A stretch of 64,000 nucleotides of DNA, taken from NCBI GenBank assembly GCA_001464665.1, contig LNDP01000013.1:1-64000 (forward strand), in the 5' to 3' direction. This document shows, one piece after another, positions 7,427 to 17,184 of this stretch. Position 1 is the first letter of the stretch. Every line of letters starts with the position of its first letter. Source of the DNA: Acidobacteria bacterium Ga0074141 (lineage in GTDB: Bacteria > Acidobacteriota > Blastocatellia > Pyrinomonadales > Pyrinomonadaceae). The position numbers were made by a program, and so were the translations under genes. The notes below the pieces were generated by a model that saw only the letters and a list, made by a program, of their open reading frames with translations, searched no databases and was not told the DNA's origin.

Positions 7427-8686
7427 ATGAGAAGAGTATTTATTTTGGGAACAGTTTTATTGGTTTTTACTATTGCCGTCTTTTTTACGGCATGTACCAA
7501 CGGAGCGAATTCGCAGCGCGTTGACAACGCAGATATCGCGAATACGGTTGCTAGCGAAACAAATTCCGCGAACGCTACAGCTTCGGATTCAACCTTCAAG
7601 GTTGATTTCAAAACAGAGCCGGGCCAGATTCAGGCCGGTGCTTCCGCGACGCTGGTCTTTACCGTCAAGGACAGTAAGAATGCGGTGGTGAAGGATCTGC
7701 AGGTCGTTCACGAGAAGCCGATGCACTTGCTGATCGTGTCTAAGGACCTCGCGGAGTTTTACCACATTCATCCCGAGCCGTCGGCCGATGGATCTTATCG
7801 AGTTCAGCACACGTTTCCGAACGGCGGCGACTTTAAGTTCTACGCCGACTTCACGCCGCCTAATGCGAAGCAAGTGGTCGAACGCATTGATGTGAAGGTC
7901 TCGGGAACTGAAAGGGCAAAGGTCGCTCTCGTTGCGGATACAAAGCTGGAAAAATCGGTTGATGGCGTGAAGGTGACGATGAAGCCGAGTGCGAAGATCG
8001 AGGCGGGACAGGAACTGACGCTTGATTTCGCGGTCTTTGACGAAAAAACCGGAAAGCCGGCGACCGATCTGCAAAATTACCTGGGCGAATTGGCGCACTT
8101 CGTCATTATCAGCGAAGACCTCGTCGACTTTGTCCATGCTCACCCGATGGCGAAGGGCGAAAAGATGGACGGGATGAAGATGGACGGCGATAAGAAGGAA
8201 AAAGATCACAACGCCGACGGCCATTCGCACGGGGCAGATTCGAAAGACCCGAAAAAACCAAGTGCTTACGAGGTTTCGGCTCATACCGCGTTCCCACGGG
8301 CGGGGCTTTACAAGCTTTGGGCCCAGTTTCAACGTGGCGGGAAAGTGATCAGCGTTCCGTTTATCGTGAATGTTCCGGCAGGTTCGGCTGAACAGGTGAA
8401 GGCCGCGAACGTTCCTGCGGGAGCGACGAAGATCACTGTTTCATCTAAAGGCTACGAGCCGTCATCCGTTTCGTTCGTCAAAGGACAACCTGTTAAGTTA
8501 GCTTTCTATCGAGCCGATTCGGAGAATTGTGGCGGCGAGGTCGTCTTTGCCAAGCAAAAGATACGAAAGAAACTACCCGTCGGCGAGACAGTCCTGGTCG
8601 AATTCACGCCAACCGAAGCCGGCGAGATCGCATTCGCCTGCGGAATGGACATGTTGCGAGGAAAGCTGATCGTCGTTGAGCAATGA
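7427..8686 (+). CDS. Lipoprotein with two HxHP periplasmic domains and a C-terminal cupredoxin-like domain
   Basis: The lipobox is at about residue 22 (FFTACTNG). Two related domains follow: PMHLLIVSKDLAEFYHIHP near residue 105 and LAHFVIISEDLVDFVHAHP near 230. A His/Met/Asp-rich insert (MDGMKMDGDKK, HNADGHSHGAD) lies between them and the C-terminus. Residues from about 338 form a cupredoxin-like domain with NCGGEVVF and FACGMDMLRG, related to the separate protein at 8935. The spaced His, Met and Cys residues suggest a periplasmic copper chaperone or buffer feeding the pump. The ribosome-binding region is AGAGAAAAGAATC. Confidence 0.72.
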   Translation: MRRVFILGTVLLVFTIAVFFTACTNGANSQRVDNADIANTVASETNSANATASDSTFKVDFKTEPGQIQAGASATLVFTVKDSKNAVVKDLQVVHEKPMHLLIVSKDLAEFYHIHPEPSADGSYRVQHTFPNGGDFKFYADFTPPNAKQVVERIDVKVSGTERAKVALVADTKLEKSVDGVKVTMKPSAKIEAGQELTLDFAVFDEKTGKPATDLQNYLGELAHFVIISEDLVDFVHAHPMAKGEKMDGMKMDGDKKEKDHNADGHSHGADSKDPKKPSAYEVSAHTAFPRAGLYKLWAQFQRGGKVISVPFIVNVPAGSAEQVKAANVPAGATKITVSSKGYEPSSVSFVKGQPVKLAFYRADSENCGGEVVFAKQKIRKKLPVGETVLVEFTPTEAGEIAFACGMDMLRGKLIVVEQ

Positions 8687-8690
8687 GAGA

Positions 8691-8899
8691 TGACATCAAT
8701 TGAACAACTGCTAATGTCAGCTGCAAATTACATGACATCGGACAAGAAATAAGCGATGTCGGGCGTTAGTTAAGAGACATCGGACGGAAATTAATGATGT
8801 CGGACGAGAAATAAGTGACATCGGACGCTAGATAAGCGATGTCTGTGGGCAGAGAAACGACATAAATCGTAGATTAAGCGACGTAAATTGGAAGAGAAT
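8691..8899 (+). repeat. Ten-unit 21-bp array alternating GACATC and GATGTC
   Basis: Ten consecutive units of 21 bp (one is 20 bp) begin at 8691, 8712, 8733, 8754, 8775, 8795, 8816, 8837, 8858 and 8879. The first six bases after the unit's lead base alternate: GACATC, (A)ATGTC, GACATC, GATGTC, GACATC, GATGTC, GACATC, GATGTC, then decay to GACATA and GACGTA. The two hexamers are reverse complements, so adjacent units form dyads on the same helical face, and the unit tails tend towards ANATAAG. Stops in every unit rule out a long coding region. It lies between the two cupredoxin genes. Confidence 0.85.
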
Positions 8900-8934
8900 T
8901 GGGAAAAAATTGACGAATATTAGAGGAGATAAAT

Positions 8935-9288
8935 ATGAAAAGATCGCTGATTGCCCTGTTTTTACTGGTTACCGGCGTGGTTGGCGTCGGGGTTGTTGCG
9001 GTGAACGTCGAGGCTCACACTAGAACGGTCAAAATTAGCGTCTCGAAAAGCGGCTTTTCGCCGTCGTCGATCGACGCCGAGGCGGGACATAAGCTAAATC
9101 TTGTGTTTAACCGCGCTGACAAGAACAACTGCGGCAGCAAGGTCGTATTTGCAAAGCTGGGTATTACCAAAAATCTGCCGGTGGGCAAAGATGTAGTCGT
9201 TAGCATCACGCCGACCGAGGCGGGACAAATATCATTTGCCTGCGGAATGGGAATGTACAAGGGAAGCATCGTCGTTAGCGAGGGCTGA
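8935..9288 (+). CDS. Small exported cupredoxin-like protein
   Basis: The 117-residue protein has a signal peptide ending near AHT and one cupredoxin-type beta-barrel. The likely metal-site segments are NNCGSKVVF and FACGMGMYKG. It is strikingly similar to the last 80 residues of the lipoprotein at 7427, which suggests a domain duplication. It probably binds copper in the periplasm. A good ribosome-binding site (AGAGGAG) precedes the ATG, and the 21-bp array ends 35 bp upstream. Confidence 0.75.
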   Translation: MKRSLIALFLLVTGVVGVGVVAVNVEAHTRTVKISVSKSGFSPSSIDAEAGHKLNLVFNRADKNNCGSKVVFAKLGITKNLPVGKDVVVSITPTEAGQISFACGMGMYKGSIVVSEG

Positions 9289-9316
9289 GACCGCCTAAGT
9301 TAAAAGGGGGAAGAAA

Positions 9317-9664
9317 ATGAAAACACTATTGTTAACGGCCACGTTGGGGCTGGCCGCCGTAGGTTTGGCCGCGTGCGGTCAGGCGGGGGGCAACTCGAGT
9401 TCCATGAATCATAACTCGATGATGAAGAATTCGAATTCATCAATGAATATGAACGGCATGGATCATAATTCGATGCCGATGAACTCGAACATGTCGATGG
9501 ATCATTCGTCGATGAAAAGCTCGCCGAATGCAGCGAGTCAGCCTTACGATCTGCAGTTTATCGATACGATGACTGCCCATCACACGGTAAAACTCAAAAT
9601 CCCGACATCAAGAAGTTCGCCGCGCAGATCATTGCCGATCAGGAAAAAGAGATCGGTCAGATGA
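9317..9664 (+). pseudogene. DUF305 protein, N-terminal part, frame broken near 9583
   Basis: The frame starts with a lipoprotein signal (AACGQAGG) and a Met/Asn/His/Ser-rich linker with many MNHNSM-type repeats. A DUF305 domain then begins (PYDLQFIDTMTAHH). After HH the reading frame is lost. The continuation, KTQNPDIKKFAAQIIADQEK, is found in another frame and runs straight into the frame at 9661. Against the intact second DUF305 domain about ten residues are missing, so the lesion is a deletion of roughly 30 nt that is not a multiple of three. Met/His-rich DUF305 proteins are common in copper-resistance loci. Confidence 0.75.
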
Positions 9665-9963
9665 AAGGATGGCGCGAGCAGTGGTTCGCGGGAAAGCCGG
9701 CGGCCATGAACATGGAAATGCCCGGCATGATGGATTCCATGAAGATGGATATGGCGAAGCTTACAAACTCCAAGGAGAAGGAATTTGACCTTGCGTTTAT
9801 CGACATGATGACTCCGCACCACGAGGGAGCTGTTGCGATGGCGAAAGAAGCGTTGCAGAAGAGCGAAAAGGCAGAGATCAAAACGTTCGCCAGTCAGATT
9901 ATCAAAGCTCAAGAAGCTGAGATAAAGATGATGAGCGAGTGGAAGGCGAAGTGGAGTAAATAG
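9661..9963 (+). pseudogene. DUF305 protein, C-terminal part (continues the broken gene)
   Basis: This carries the second, intact DUF305 domain, with FIDMMTPHHEGAVAMAKEAL followed by the helical SQIIKAQEAEIKMMSEWK. A Met-rich linker (MNMEMPGMMDSMKMDM) joins it to the first half. The ATG at 9661 is in the frame that begins at the lesion near 9583, so it is the rest of one tandem-domain lipoprotein and lacks a signal peptide of its own. If the sequence is right, an exported full-length protein cannot be made. Confidence 0.72.
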
Positions 9964-9985
9964 AAATCCCCGCACCTGATTCAAA

Positions 9986-12508
9986 ATGCTAAATGGTGTT
10001 ATCAAATGGTCCCTTCAGAACCGGTTGATCGTCGTCGCGATCTCCGCCCTTTTGCTTGTCTGGGGCAGCTACGTGGCGTTCAATCTGCCGGTCGATGTCT
10101 TTCCGGATCTGAATAAACCGACAATTACGGTTCTAACTGAAGCTAACGGCTTAGCACCCGAAGAAGTCGAGACACAGGTATCTTATCCAATCGAGACCGT
10201 GATGAATGGTGTTCCGGGCGTGTCACGCGTTCGCTCCGTAAGCGGCGTCGGGTTGTCCATCGTTTACGTTGAGTTTGAATGGGGAACGGATATTTACCGA
10301 AACCGGCAGCTTGTTTCGGAAAAGATAACCGAAGCTCGCGAGCAGTTGCCGGAAGGAGTGTCACCATTTCTCGCTCCCATCTCGTCAATAATGGGCGAGA
10401 TCATGCTGATCGCGGTGTCGAGCAAGGACGGAACGACCGACCCTTTAGAACTGCGAACCTTGGCAGACTGGACCATCCGTCCTCGGCTATTGACTATCAC
10501 CGGGGTTTCTCAGGTTATTCCCATCGGGGGAGGCGTAAAACAGTATCAGGCTCTTGTTTCACCTGCAAAGCTGAGGCAGTTTGGCATCACCATTGAGGAT
10601 GTTTCGGTCGCGCTGGAAAAATCAAATATCAACTCCACCGGTGGCTTTGTAGATGCCCAATCGCAGGAGTACCTTGTTCGGAACCTTGGCAGGTTTTATT
10701 CGATCGACGAACTGAAGCAAACGGTTGTTGCGTATCGTAACAACACGCCTATTCGTTTAGGTGATGTAGCCGAAGTGCAGTTTGGCGCGAAAATTAAGCG
10801 GGGCGAGGCCGGAACGAACGGAAAGCCCGCCGTCATTGTTTCTGTTCAAAAACAGCCCGGGGCAAGCACTCAAGATCTGACAGAACAGGTTGACGAAGCG
10901 GTAAAGGAACTGCAAAAGACACTGCCCCCCGACGTTGAGATTAACCCTAATCTCTTCCGGCAGGCCAACTTTATCAACGCTTCAATCGGCAATGTTACCG
11001 AAGGACTGCGTGACGGTGCGATCCTTGTCGCGATCGTATTGTTTCTGTTTTTGCTGAATTTTCGCACCACGTTTATAACCCTCACGGCAATCCCGCTTTC
11101 TTTCATCGTTACCTTTCTTATTCTCTACGCGTTCGGGATCAGTGTTAATACAATGACCCTCGGCGGCTTGGCGGTCGCGATCGGCGAGTTGGTTGACGAT
11201 GCGATCGTCGACATTGAGAATATCTTCCGTCGACTCGGCGAAAACCGGAACCTTGAAAATCCGCGTCCTTCTATTGAAGTGATCTATCACGCCTCGCTCG
11301 AGGTGCGCTCATCCATCATTTATGCCACGGTGATCGTCGCCCTCGTGTTTATTCCGCTGTTCGCCTTATCGGGTGTCGAAGGCAGATTGCTCGCTCCCTT
11401 GGGCCTCGCGTACATTACTGCACTCGTGGCATCTCTGTTCGTAAGTTTAACCTTAACGCCCGTCTTGGCGTCGTATCTGTTGCCGCAAACATTTAGGCGA
11501 AACGAGACAAAGACGGTCGATGGTCCGGTTGAGATCGATCGCGAAGATGAGAATGGTGCCTCTATTTTCTCGAGATTGTGGCGGTGGTTTCGATCTTCGT
11601 CGGCTGAGGAACACCAGGACAGCTTCATAGTTCGCTGGTTAAAAAAATACGACACGCGACTTCTACATTGGACGCTCCGTCATCCTTACAAAGTCATCGT
11701 CGGGGTGGCGCTAGTGTTCATCCTGACGATGGCGACGCTCCCGTTTGTTGGCACATCATTCTTGCCGGAGTTTAACGAAGGAACGCTTACCGTAAATGTT
11801 CAGGCCCAGCCCGGTACTTCTCTGGCTGAATCCAATCGCATCGGCCAAATTTCCGAGAAACTACTTTTAGAGGTGCCCGAAGTTATCTCGACCGGCCGTA
11901 GGACGGGAAGGGCCGAGCTCGACGAACATGCCGAGGGTGTTCACTACACCGAGATCGATGTTGATCTAAAGAAATCGGACCGTTCGCGTGAGGAGATCCT
12001 TTCGGCGATCCGAGATAAACTCGCGGTCGTTCCCGGAGTTACCTCTAACGTAGGACAGCCGATCTCTCATCGGTTGGATCATTTGCAGTCCGGTGTTAGG
12101 GCACAGATCGCGGTCAAGTTGTTCGGCGACGATTTGGCTACACTGCGTTCAAAGGCTGAGGAGATTCGCAATACGATCCAAACCGTCGAAGGAGCAACGG
12201 ACGTTTCAGTCGAACGACAGGTGCTGATCCCGCAGGTGCGATTTAATGTTGACCGCGTCAAGGCGGCGCAATATGGGCTTCAGCCGGGCGAGGTTACGCA
12301 GACATTGGAAACGGCATTGAACGGGCGAACCGTCTCGCAAGCCATTGATGGAGCCCGGCGTTATGACGTAACAGTCTGGATGCGCTCCAAAATGTCACGA
12401 TCGATACACCGCAGGGAACCCAAATTCCTATTTCGGCGGTGGCTGTCGTTGAGAATTTTCCGGGACCGAACCAGATCTTACGTGAGGACACAAAACGCCG
12501 AATTGTAA
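9986..12508 (+). pseudogene. HME-RND metal efflux pump, N-terminal three quarters (frame broken near 12376)
   Basis: This is a CzcA/CusA-type inner-membrane proton antiporter. The first membrane helix with PVDVFPDLNKP, the acidic TM4 motif GELVDDAIVDIEN and both periplasmic halves are present. After YDVTV (codon 797) the frame is lost. The true continuation, LDALQNVTIDTPQGTQIP, is in the frame of the gene part at 12439. About nine residues expected between V and L are absent, so this is a small out-of-frame deletion. The equivalents of the CusA copper methionines are not Met (TVNV, HYTEI, DHLQSG), so the substrate may be a divalent metal and not Cu(I). Confidence 0.82.
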
Positions 12509-13191
12509 TTGGAGCAAACGTCGCCGGACGTGATCTTGGCTCCGTCGTGAGTGACATTCAAACCCGTGTCGCAACACAGGTACAGCTGCCGACCGGCTAC
12601 TTCCTCGAATATGGAGGGCAGTTTCAGGCATCGCAGGAGGCTAACAGAACTTTATCCCTGCTTTCGATCTTCTCACTTGTCGCGATTTTTTTTCTCCTGA
12701 TAAAAGCCTTTGGCGACTGGCGAGTAGCCCTTCAGGTGATGATAAACATCCCCCTAGCGTTGATCGGAGCCGTCTGGGCTTTGCACCTTTCGGGAGGCGT
12801 GTTTTCCATCGCGACCATGGTCGGATTCGTCTCTCTGGTTGGGATCACATCGCGAAACGGGATCATGATGATCTCGCATTATCTGCACTTGATGAAAGAG
12901 GAGGGCGAGGATTTTACCGAATACATGATCGTACGCGGTTCATTGGAAAGGCTCGTCCCCGTCTTGATGACTGCTCTGACCGCGGGGCTCTCGTTAATAC
13001 CCTTCATCCTTGCCGCCGACGCCCCGGGCAAAGAGATCCTCCATCCACTCGCGGTTGTCGTTTTGGGCGGCATCCTGACCTCGACTCTGCTCGACCAAAT
13101 TGTTACACCGGCAATCTTTTATAAATTCGGACGGCCAAGTGCGGAGCGAGTCATCGCGGAACGGAAGAAGATCGCCATGATACGGGCATGA
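12439..13191 (+). pseudogene. HME-RND metal efflux pump, C-terminal quarter
   Basis: This contains the last periplasmic segment (VENFPGPNQILRED, GRDLGSVVSDIQ, GGQFQASQEANRTL) and transmembrane helices 8-12 of the pump begun at 9986. Its frame is open back to about 12376, where the first part loses frame. The ATG at 12439 is internal to the domain and not a natural start. Together the two parts would give about 1,065 residues, the usual HME-RND length. Confidence 0.8.
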
Positions 13192-13281
13192 ATTTTCCGC
13201 CTAATTCTCCGGTACCGGCCGCAGAAGGTTAACGTAATTTCCGAAGATGTTTGAGATCTTTATTTAATAGAGGAGAAAACT

Positions 13282-13800
13282 ATGAAGACAATAAATGTTC
13301 GCAGGCTTATGATCTGTGCGTTGGTACTTGGTGCCGGCGTATTTGGCATCTATTCGGGCGGCCTCGTCTCGGCGCAGACCGACGAAGTAAAGGCCGTGAC
13401 CGACGTGATGATGCGGGAAGCCGTGGCGGTCGAACTGGGTGATCTCGCGGCCCTCGATAAGATCTGGGCGAACAGCGAAGATGTCACGGTCTTCGAAAGC
13501 GGACACGCCAATTATGGTTGGAATGATTACCGCAATTCGCATCTCGCCCCCGAGCTAAAAGAATTTAAGGACACGAAATACTCATTTGCGGATATGAAGG
13601 TAAAGGTCGATGGCAAAACGGCGTGGGTGACATTTAAGTACTCCCTGGGGGCCGAAATGGGAACAAGAAAGATAGAAAGCGGCGGCCTCGGTACTGCAGT
13701 CCTAGAAAAACGAGAAGGCAAATGGCGGATCGTTCACTGGCACTCAAGCGCTCCTCGCCGTGCCCCGGCTCCTGCTGCGTCTCCAACTCCCAAAGCGTGA
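13282..13800 (+). CDS. Exported SnoaL/NTF2-like (DUF4440-type) protein
   Basis: The 172-residue protein has a signal peptide ending at VSAQT. One NTF2-like cone domain follows, beginning VKAVTDVMMREAVAVELGDL and ending in EKREGKWRIVHWHSS, the classic final strand. A Pro/Ala-rich tail follows. Such domains are often ligand-binding or stress-related and the specific role is unknown. A strong ribosome-binding site (AGAGGAG) precedes the ATG. It lies between the broken pump and the MerR regulator. Confidence 0.75.
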   Translation: MKTINVRRLMICALVLGAGVFGIYSGGLVSAQTDEVKAVTDVMMREAVAVELGDLAALDKIWANSEDVTVFESGHANYGWNDYRNSHLAPELKEFKDTKYSFADMKVKVDGKTAWVTFKYSLGAEMGTRKIESGGLGTAVLEKREGKWRIVHWHSSAPRRAPAPAASPTPKA

Positions 13801-13942
13801 TGTAATTTTTGCTCGACACTTTGTAAGGACATGTTTGAGGAGAGTCCAGAAGTTTATACGGTCGATGAGCAAAAAGCATCGGGTAGTGCCTATTTGCCCG
13901 ACGCCATTTTTTTCGGAAATAGATAGGGAATCGATTACGTCA

Positions 13943-14371
13943 ATGATGACTGCAACAATTCTGGCTAAGCAATCGGATGTATCGCTTTACACGGTCAGGC
14001 ACTATACGCGCATCGGGTTGCTAAAGCCGGCCCGAAATACGCAAAACAACTACAAGGTTTATCAGCCTTCGGACACCGTGCGAGTGCGATTTATTAAGGC
14101 GGCGGGCAATCTGGGATTTTCGCTCGCCGAGATCGCGGATATTTTGAAAGAGGCGAAAGAAGGGAATACGCCGTGTCCGATGGTCCGGGACATTATTGTT
14201 CGACGAATTGCCGAGAATCAACGAAAAATAAGAGAGATGCAGAAACTCCAACGGAAAATGGAGAAAGCTCTTCAGGACTGGTCGAAAATGAGAAATTCAA
14301 TGCCGACGGGTGATTCGGTTTGCCACTTGATCGAGTCAGTAAGCGAGACGGAAAAAAAGCGCTTGACCTGA
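13943..14371 (+). CDS. MerR-family metal-responsive regulator
   Basis: The N-terminal winged helix (SDVSLYTVRHYTRIGLLKPA) is typical of MerR proteins. A dimerisation helix follows, then cysteines in TPCPMV and SVCHLI that fit a metal-sensing site of the ZntR/CueR/PbrR group. The frame is open from 13760, but the ATG at 13943 (MMTATILAKQ) gives the normal MerR length of about 142 residues. It is followed immediately by a MerR-type promoter (14363-14394), so it most likely activates the YHS and P-type ATPase genes. The exact metal is not proven. Confidence 0.82.
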   Translation: MMTATILAKQSDVSLYTVRHYTRIGLLKPARNTQNNYKVYQPSDTVRVRFIKAAGNLGFSLAEIADILKEAKEGNTPCPMVRDIIVRRIAENQRKIREMQKLQRKMEKALQDWSKMRNSMPTGDSVCHLIESVSETEKKRLT

Positions 14372-14394
14372 CCCCTGCTGACAGGTTGTAGAAT
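14363..14394 (+). promoter_or_regulatory. MerR-type promoter with 20-bp spacer and operator dyad
   Basis: The -35 TTGACC (14363-14368) and -10 TAGAAT (14389-14394) are separated by 20 bp, the over-long spacing that MerR activators correct by twisting DNA. Inside lies the dyad ACCTGAC-N7-GACAGGT (14366-14372 and 14380-14386). The promoter overlaps the end of the merR gene and drives the YHS gene and ATPase. Confidence 0.8.
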
Positions 14395-14434
14395 AGTTCC
14401 TGTCGTTACTTTTAAGGACAGGAGTTAAAAACAT

Positions 14435-14626
14435 ATGACCGAAAACGAGACAACCAAGGCTGAAATATTCATCGATCCGATTTGCGGAATGCAAGTTCAA
14501 CCCGCAACCGCCGTAGGCAGCTATAACCAGGACGGAGAAATCTATTATTTCTGTTCGAATGGCTGTCTGCAGAAATTCATAGCTCCCGCGGACAGTAAAC
14601 CGGCGAGCTGCTGCAGCGGTAATTGA
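14435..14626 (+). CDS. Small YHS-domain protein
   Basis: The 63-residue soluble protein is a single YHS domain (FIDPICGMQVQPATAVGSYN, then YYFCSNGCLQKF) with a Cys-rich end (SCCSGN). YHS domains bind metals, often copper, and frequently occur as N-terminal domains of P-type ATPases. This one closely resembles the two YHS units of the ATPase 25 bp downstream and could deliver metal to it. The ribosome-binding site is AGGAG at a normal distance. Confidence 0.8.
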   Translation: MTENETTKAEIFIDPICGMQVQPATAVGSYNQDGEIYYFCSNGCLQKFIAPADSKPASCCSGN

Positions 14627-14650
14627 GCGAGTTTCCCAAAAGGAGGGGCC

Positions 14651-17182
14651 ATGACAGGAACTGAGAAACAGATCGCAAGGACAGACGAATTCATTGATCC
14701 GAAATGTGGAATGACGGTCGATCCGACCACGGCCGCAGGAACTTTTAATCATGAGGGCAAGACTTACTATTTTTGCTCTAAGGACTGCTTACAGAAATTT
14801 ATTGCCCAAACACAAGGCATTCACGCGAGTGGTTTTGTCGAGATCGGACGCGACCAAAAAGAAACCGTCACGCACGGCGACATGAAGGCAACGGCTGGCG
14901 GAGAGTTTGTTGACCCGGTGTGCGGAATGACGGTCGTCCCGGAAACTTCAGCGGGAAAATACGATTTTGAAGGCGAAACCTATTATTTCTGTTCGACGGG
15001 CTGTTTGAATAAATTCAAACAAAATCCGGCGAGCTTTCTCCAAGAGAAAAAAGAAGAAACAATTGAGGCGGCGAACCTTGGCGTTGAATATACATGTCCG
15101 ATGCACCCGGAAATCGTGCAGATCGGTCCGGGAAGCTGTCCTAAATGCGGAATGGCCCTTGAGCCTAAGGTAATGACCCTCGACGACGGGCCCGATCCGG
15201 AATATGTGGACATGAAGCGGAGGTTCTGGATCTCGGCCGTACTCACGCTCCCCGTTTTTGCACTGGCAATGGGTGAGATGCTGCCGAATTATCATGAATA
15301 CATCGCACCCAAGATCGCACTCTGGATCCAGTTTGTTTTAGCAACACCCGTTATTCTCTGGGGCGGATTTCCTTTCTTTCAGCGAGCCTGGGCCTCCGTT
15401 AAGAACGTCAGCCCGAATATGTTCACGCTCATCGCCATTGGCACGGGGGCCGCATATCTTTTCAGTCTTTTTGCTCTGTTCCTCCCCGATCTGTTCCCGG
15501 TATCGATGAGAAATGAGCACACGGGGTTGATCTCCGCATACTTTGAGGCGGCGGCCGTAATTACAACGCTTGTACTGCTAGGACAGGTTTTGGAATTGCG
15601 GGCAAGGAGCCAAACGTCGAGCGCGATCAAAGAACTTCTCGGACTCGCACCTGAAACTGCGATCGTGGTTTTTGACGACGGCACTGAAGCTGAGATCGCA
15701 CTTAAGGATGTGCAGATCAACGCGAGTTTGAGGGTTAAGGCGAACGAAAAGATCCCGACTGATGGCTCGATTCTTGAGGGCGATACTTCGGTTGACGAGT
15801 CGATGGTGACGGGCGAATCGATCCCGGTCGAAAAGACGGTCGGCGATAAAGTTATCGGCGGAACCATCAATGGCCGACGTGGTTTTGTAATGAAAGCGGA
15901 AAAGGTCGGCAGCGATACGTTGCTCGCACAAATCGTTCGGATGGTTGGCGAGGCTCAGCGTTCACGAGCACCGATCCAGCGTCTGGTGGACGTCGTTTCG
16001 GCATATTTTGTCCCGGCGGTAATTGTTATTGCAATTGTTGCGTTCGCCGTCTGGCTGATCTTCGGCAGTTTCGCATATGCGATGGTAGCTGCCGTTTCGG
16101 TTTTGATCATTGCCTGTCCGTGTGCCTTAGGCCTGGCGACGCCGATGTCGATCATGGTGGGCACGGGACACGGTGCTCGGCATGGCGTGTTGGTTAAGAA
16201 AGCCGAGGCTTTGGAGATTTTGGAGAAGGTAAATTCCATTGTAGTTGATAAGACCGGCACTTTGACCGAGGGCAAACCTCGGCTTCAGAAGGTTATCTCG
16301 TTAAATGGATCGGATGAAATCGAGATCCTGCGGTTAGCAGCCAGTCTTGAAAGATCGAGCGAGCATCCGCTCGCGGAAGCGATTATCAAAGGCGCCGAAG
16401 AGAAAACTATCGAACTTGCTAAGGTGGAAGATTTTGAATCCATCACAGGTAAAGGGATCACGGGATCGATCGATGGGAAAAAGGTGTTACTGGGTAATGC
16501 GAAGCTGATGACGGAAAACAACATTGATTTCCCGGCGGATGGAAAAGCCGATGAGCTCCGAGCCGAAGGGCAAACTGTAATGCTTGTCGCCGTTGACGGG
16601 AAAGCCGCTGGCCTCGTGGGCGTTGCAGACACGATCAAAGAGTCTGCCAAGGATGCCATCAGTGAATTGCATCGGCAAAAGATCGAAGTCGTCATGATGA
16701 CGGGCGACAACGCGATCACAGCCGAGGCGGTCGCCAAAAAGCTCGGCATCGACAAGGTTTTCGCTGACGTTTTGCCTGAACAAAAGGCTGAAAAGATCAA
16801 AGAACTGCAGGCCCAGGGCAAGATCGTCGCAATGGCCGGCGACGGCGTGAATGATGCCCCGGCCCTCGCTCAAGCCCAAGTCGGGATCGCGATGGGTACC
16901 GGAACCGACGTAGCAATGGAATCCGCCGATATAACGCTGCTAAAAGGTGACCTGCGCGGAATCCTGAGGGCGAAAAAACTCAGCGAAGCGACAATGAAGA
17001 ACATCCGTCAGAACTTGTTCTTCGCATTCATTTACAACCTCGTCGGCGTCCCGATCGCAGCCGGTGTCCTGTATCCGATTTTCGGTCTGCTTCTCAGCCC
17101 AATGATCGCAAGCGCGGCAATGACCTTTAGTTCCGTGTCGGTTATAGTCAATGCACTACGATTGAGGAATCTAAAGTTGTAG
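14651..17182 (+). CDS. copA: Cu+-transporting P1B-type ATPase with two YHS domains and a heavy-metal-binding domain
   Basis: The N-terminus has YHS domains at about residues 12-55 and 80-125. A Cys/Met-rich heavy-metal-binding segment follows at about 140-170 ([21 protein letters not shown]). Then come the ATPase hallmarks: MVTGESIP, the membrane C489-P-C491, D533-KTGTLTEG (phosphorylated Asp), SEHPLAEA and [10 protein letters not shown]. The last helices contain YN and MTFSS, the signature of the Cu(I) P1B-1 subgroup. It exports Cu(I) from the cytoplasm. There is no classical CxxC HMA domain. It is co-transcribed with the YHS gene under the MerR promoter. Confidence 0.92.
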   Translation: MTGTEKQIARTDEFIDPKCGMTVDPTTAAGTFNHEGKTYYFCSKDCLQKFIAQTQGIHASGFVEIGRDQKETVTHGDMKATAGGEFVDPVCGMTVVPETSAGKYDFEGETYYFCSTGCLNKFKQNPASFLQEKKEETIEAANLGVEYTCPMHPEIVQIGPGSCPKCGMALEPKVMTLDDGPDPEYVDMKRRFWISAVLTLPVFALAMGEMLPNYHEYIAPKIALWIQFVLATPVILWGGFPFFQRAWASVKNVSPNMFTLIAIGTGAAYLFSLFALFLPDLFPVSMRNEHTGLISAYFEAAAVITTLVLLGQVLELRARSQTSSAIKELLGLAPETAIVVFDDGTEAEIALKDVQINASLRVKANEKIPTDGSILEGDTSVDESMVTGESIPVEKTVGDKVIGGTINGRRGFVMKAEKVGSDTLLAQIVRMVGEAQRSRAPIQRLVDVVSAYFVPAVIVIAIVAFAVWLIFGSFAYAMVAAVSVLIIACPCALGLATPMSIMVGTGHGARHGVLVKKAEALEILEKVNSIVVDKTGTLTEGKPRLQKVISLNGSDEIEILRLAASLERSSEHPLAEAIIKGAEEKTIELAKVEDFESITGKGITGSIDGKKVLLGNAKLMTENNIDFPADGKADELRAEGQTVMLVAVDGKAAGLVGVADTIKESAKDAISELHRQKIEVVMMTGDNAITAEAVAKKLGIDKVFADVLPEQKAEKIKELQAQGKIVAMAGDGVNDAPALAQAQVGIAMGTGTDVAMESADITLLKGDLRGILRAKKLSEATMKNIRQNLFFAFIYNLVGVPIAAGVLYPIFGLLLSPMIASAAMTFSSVSVIVNALRLRNLKL

Positions 17183-17184
17183 GA

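Noticed and set aside
8691-8899. CRISPR array
   Set aside because: The units are 21 bp, adjacent, related along their whole length and alternate in orientation. There are no unique spacers and no cas genes.
12368-12440. Programmed frameshift in the set-1 RND pump
   Set aside because: No slippery sequence is apparent and about nine conserved residues are missing, so a deletion or assembly error explains it better.
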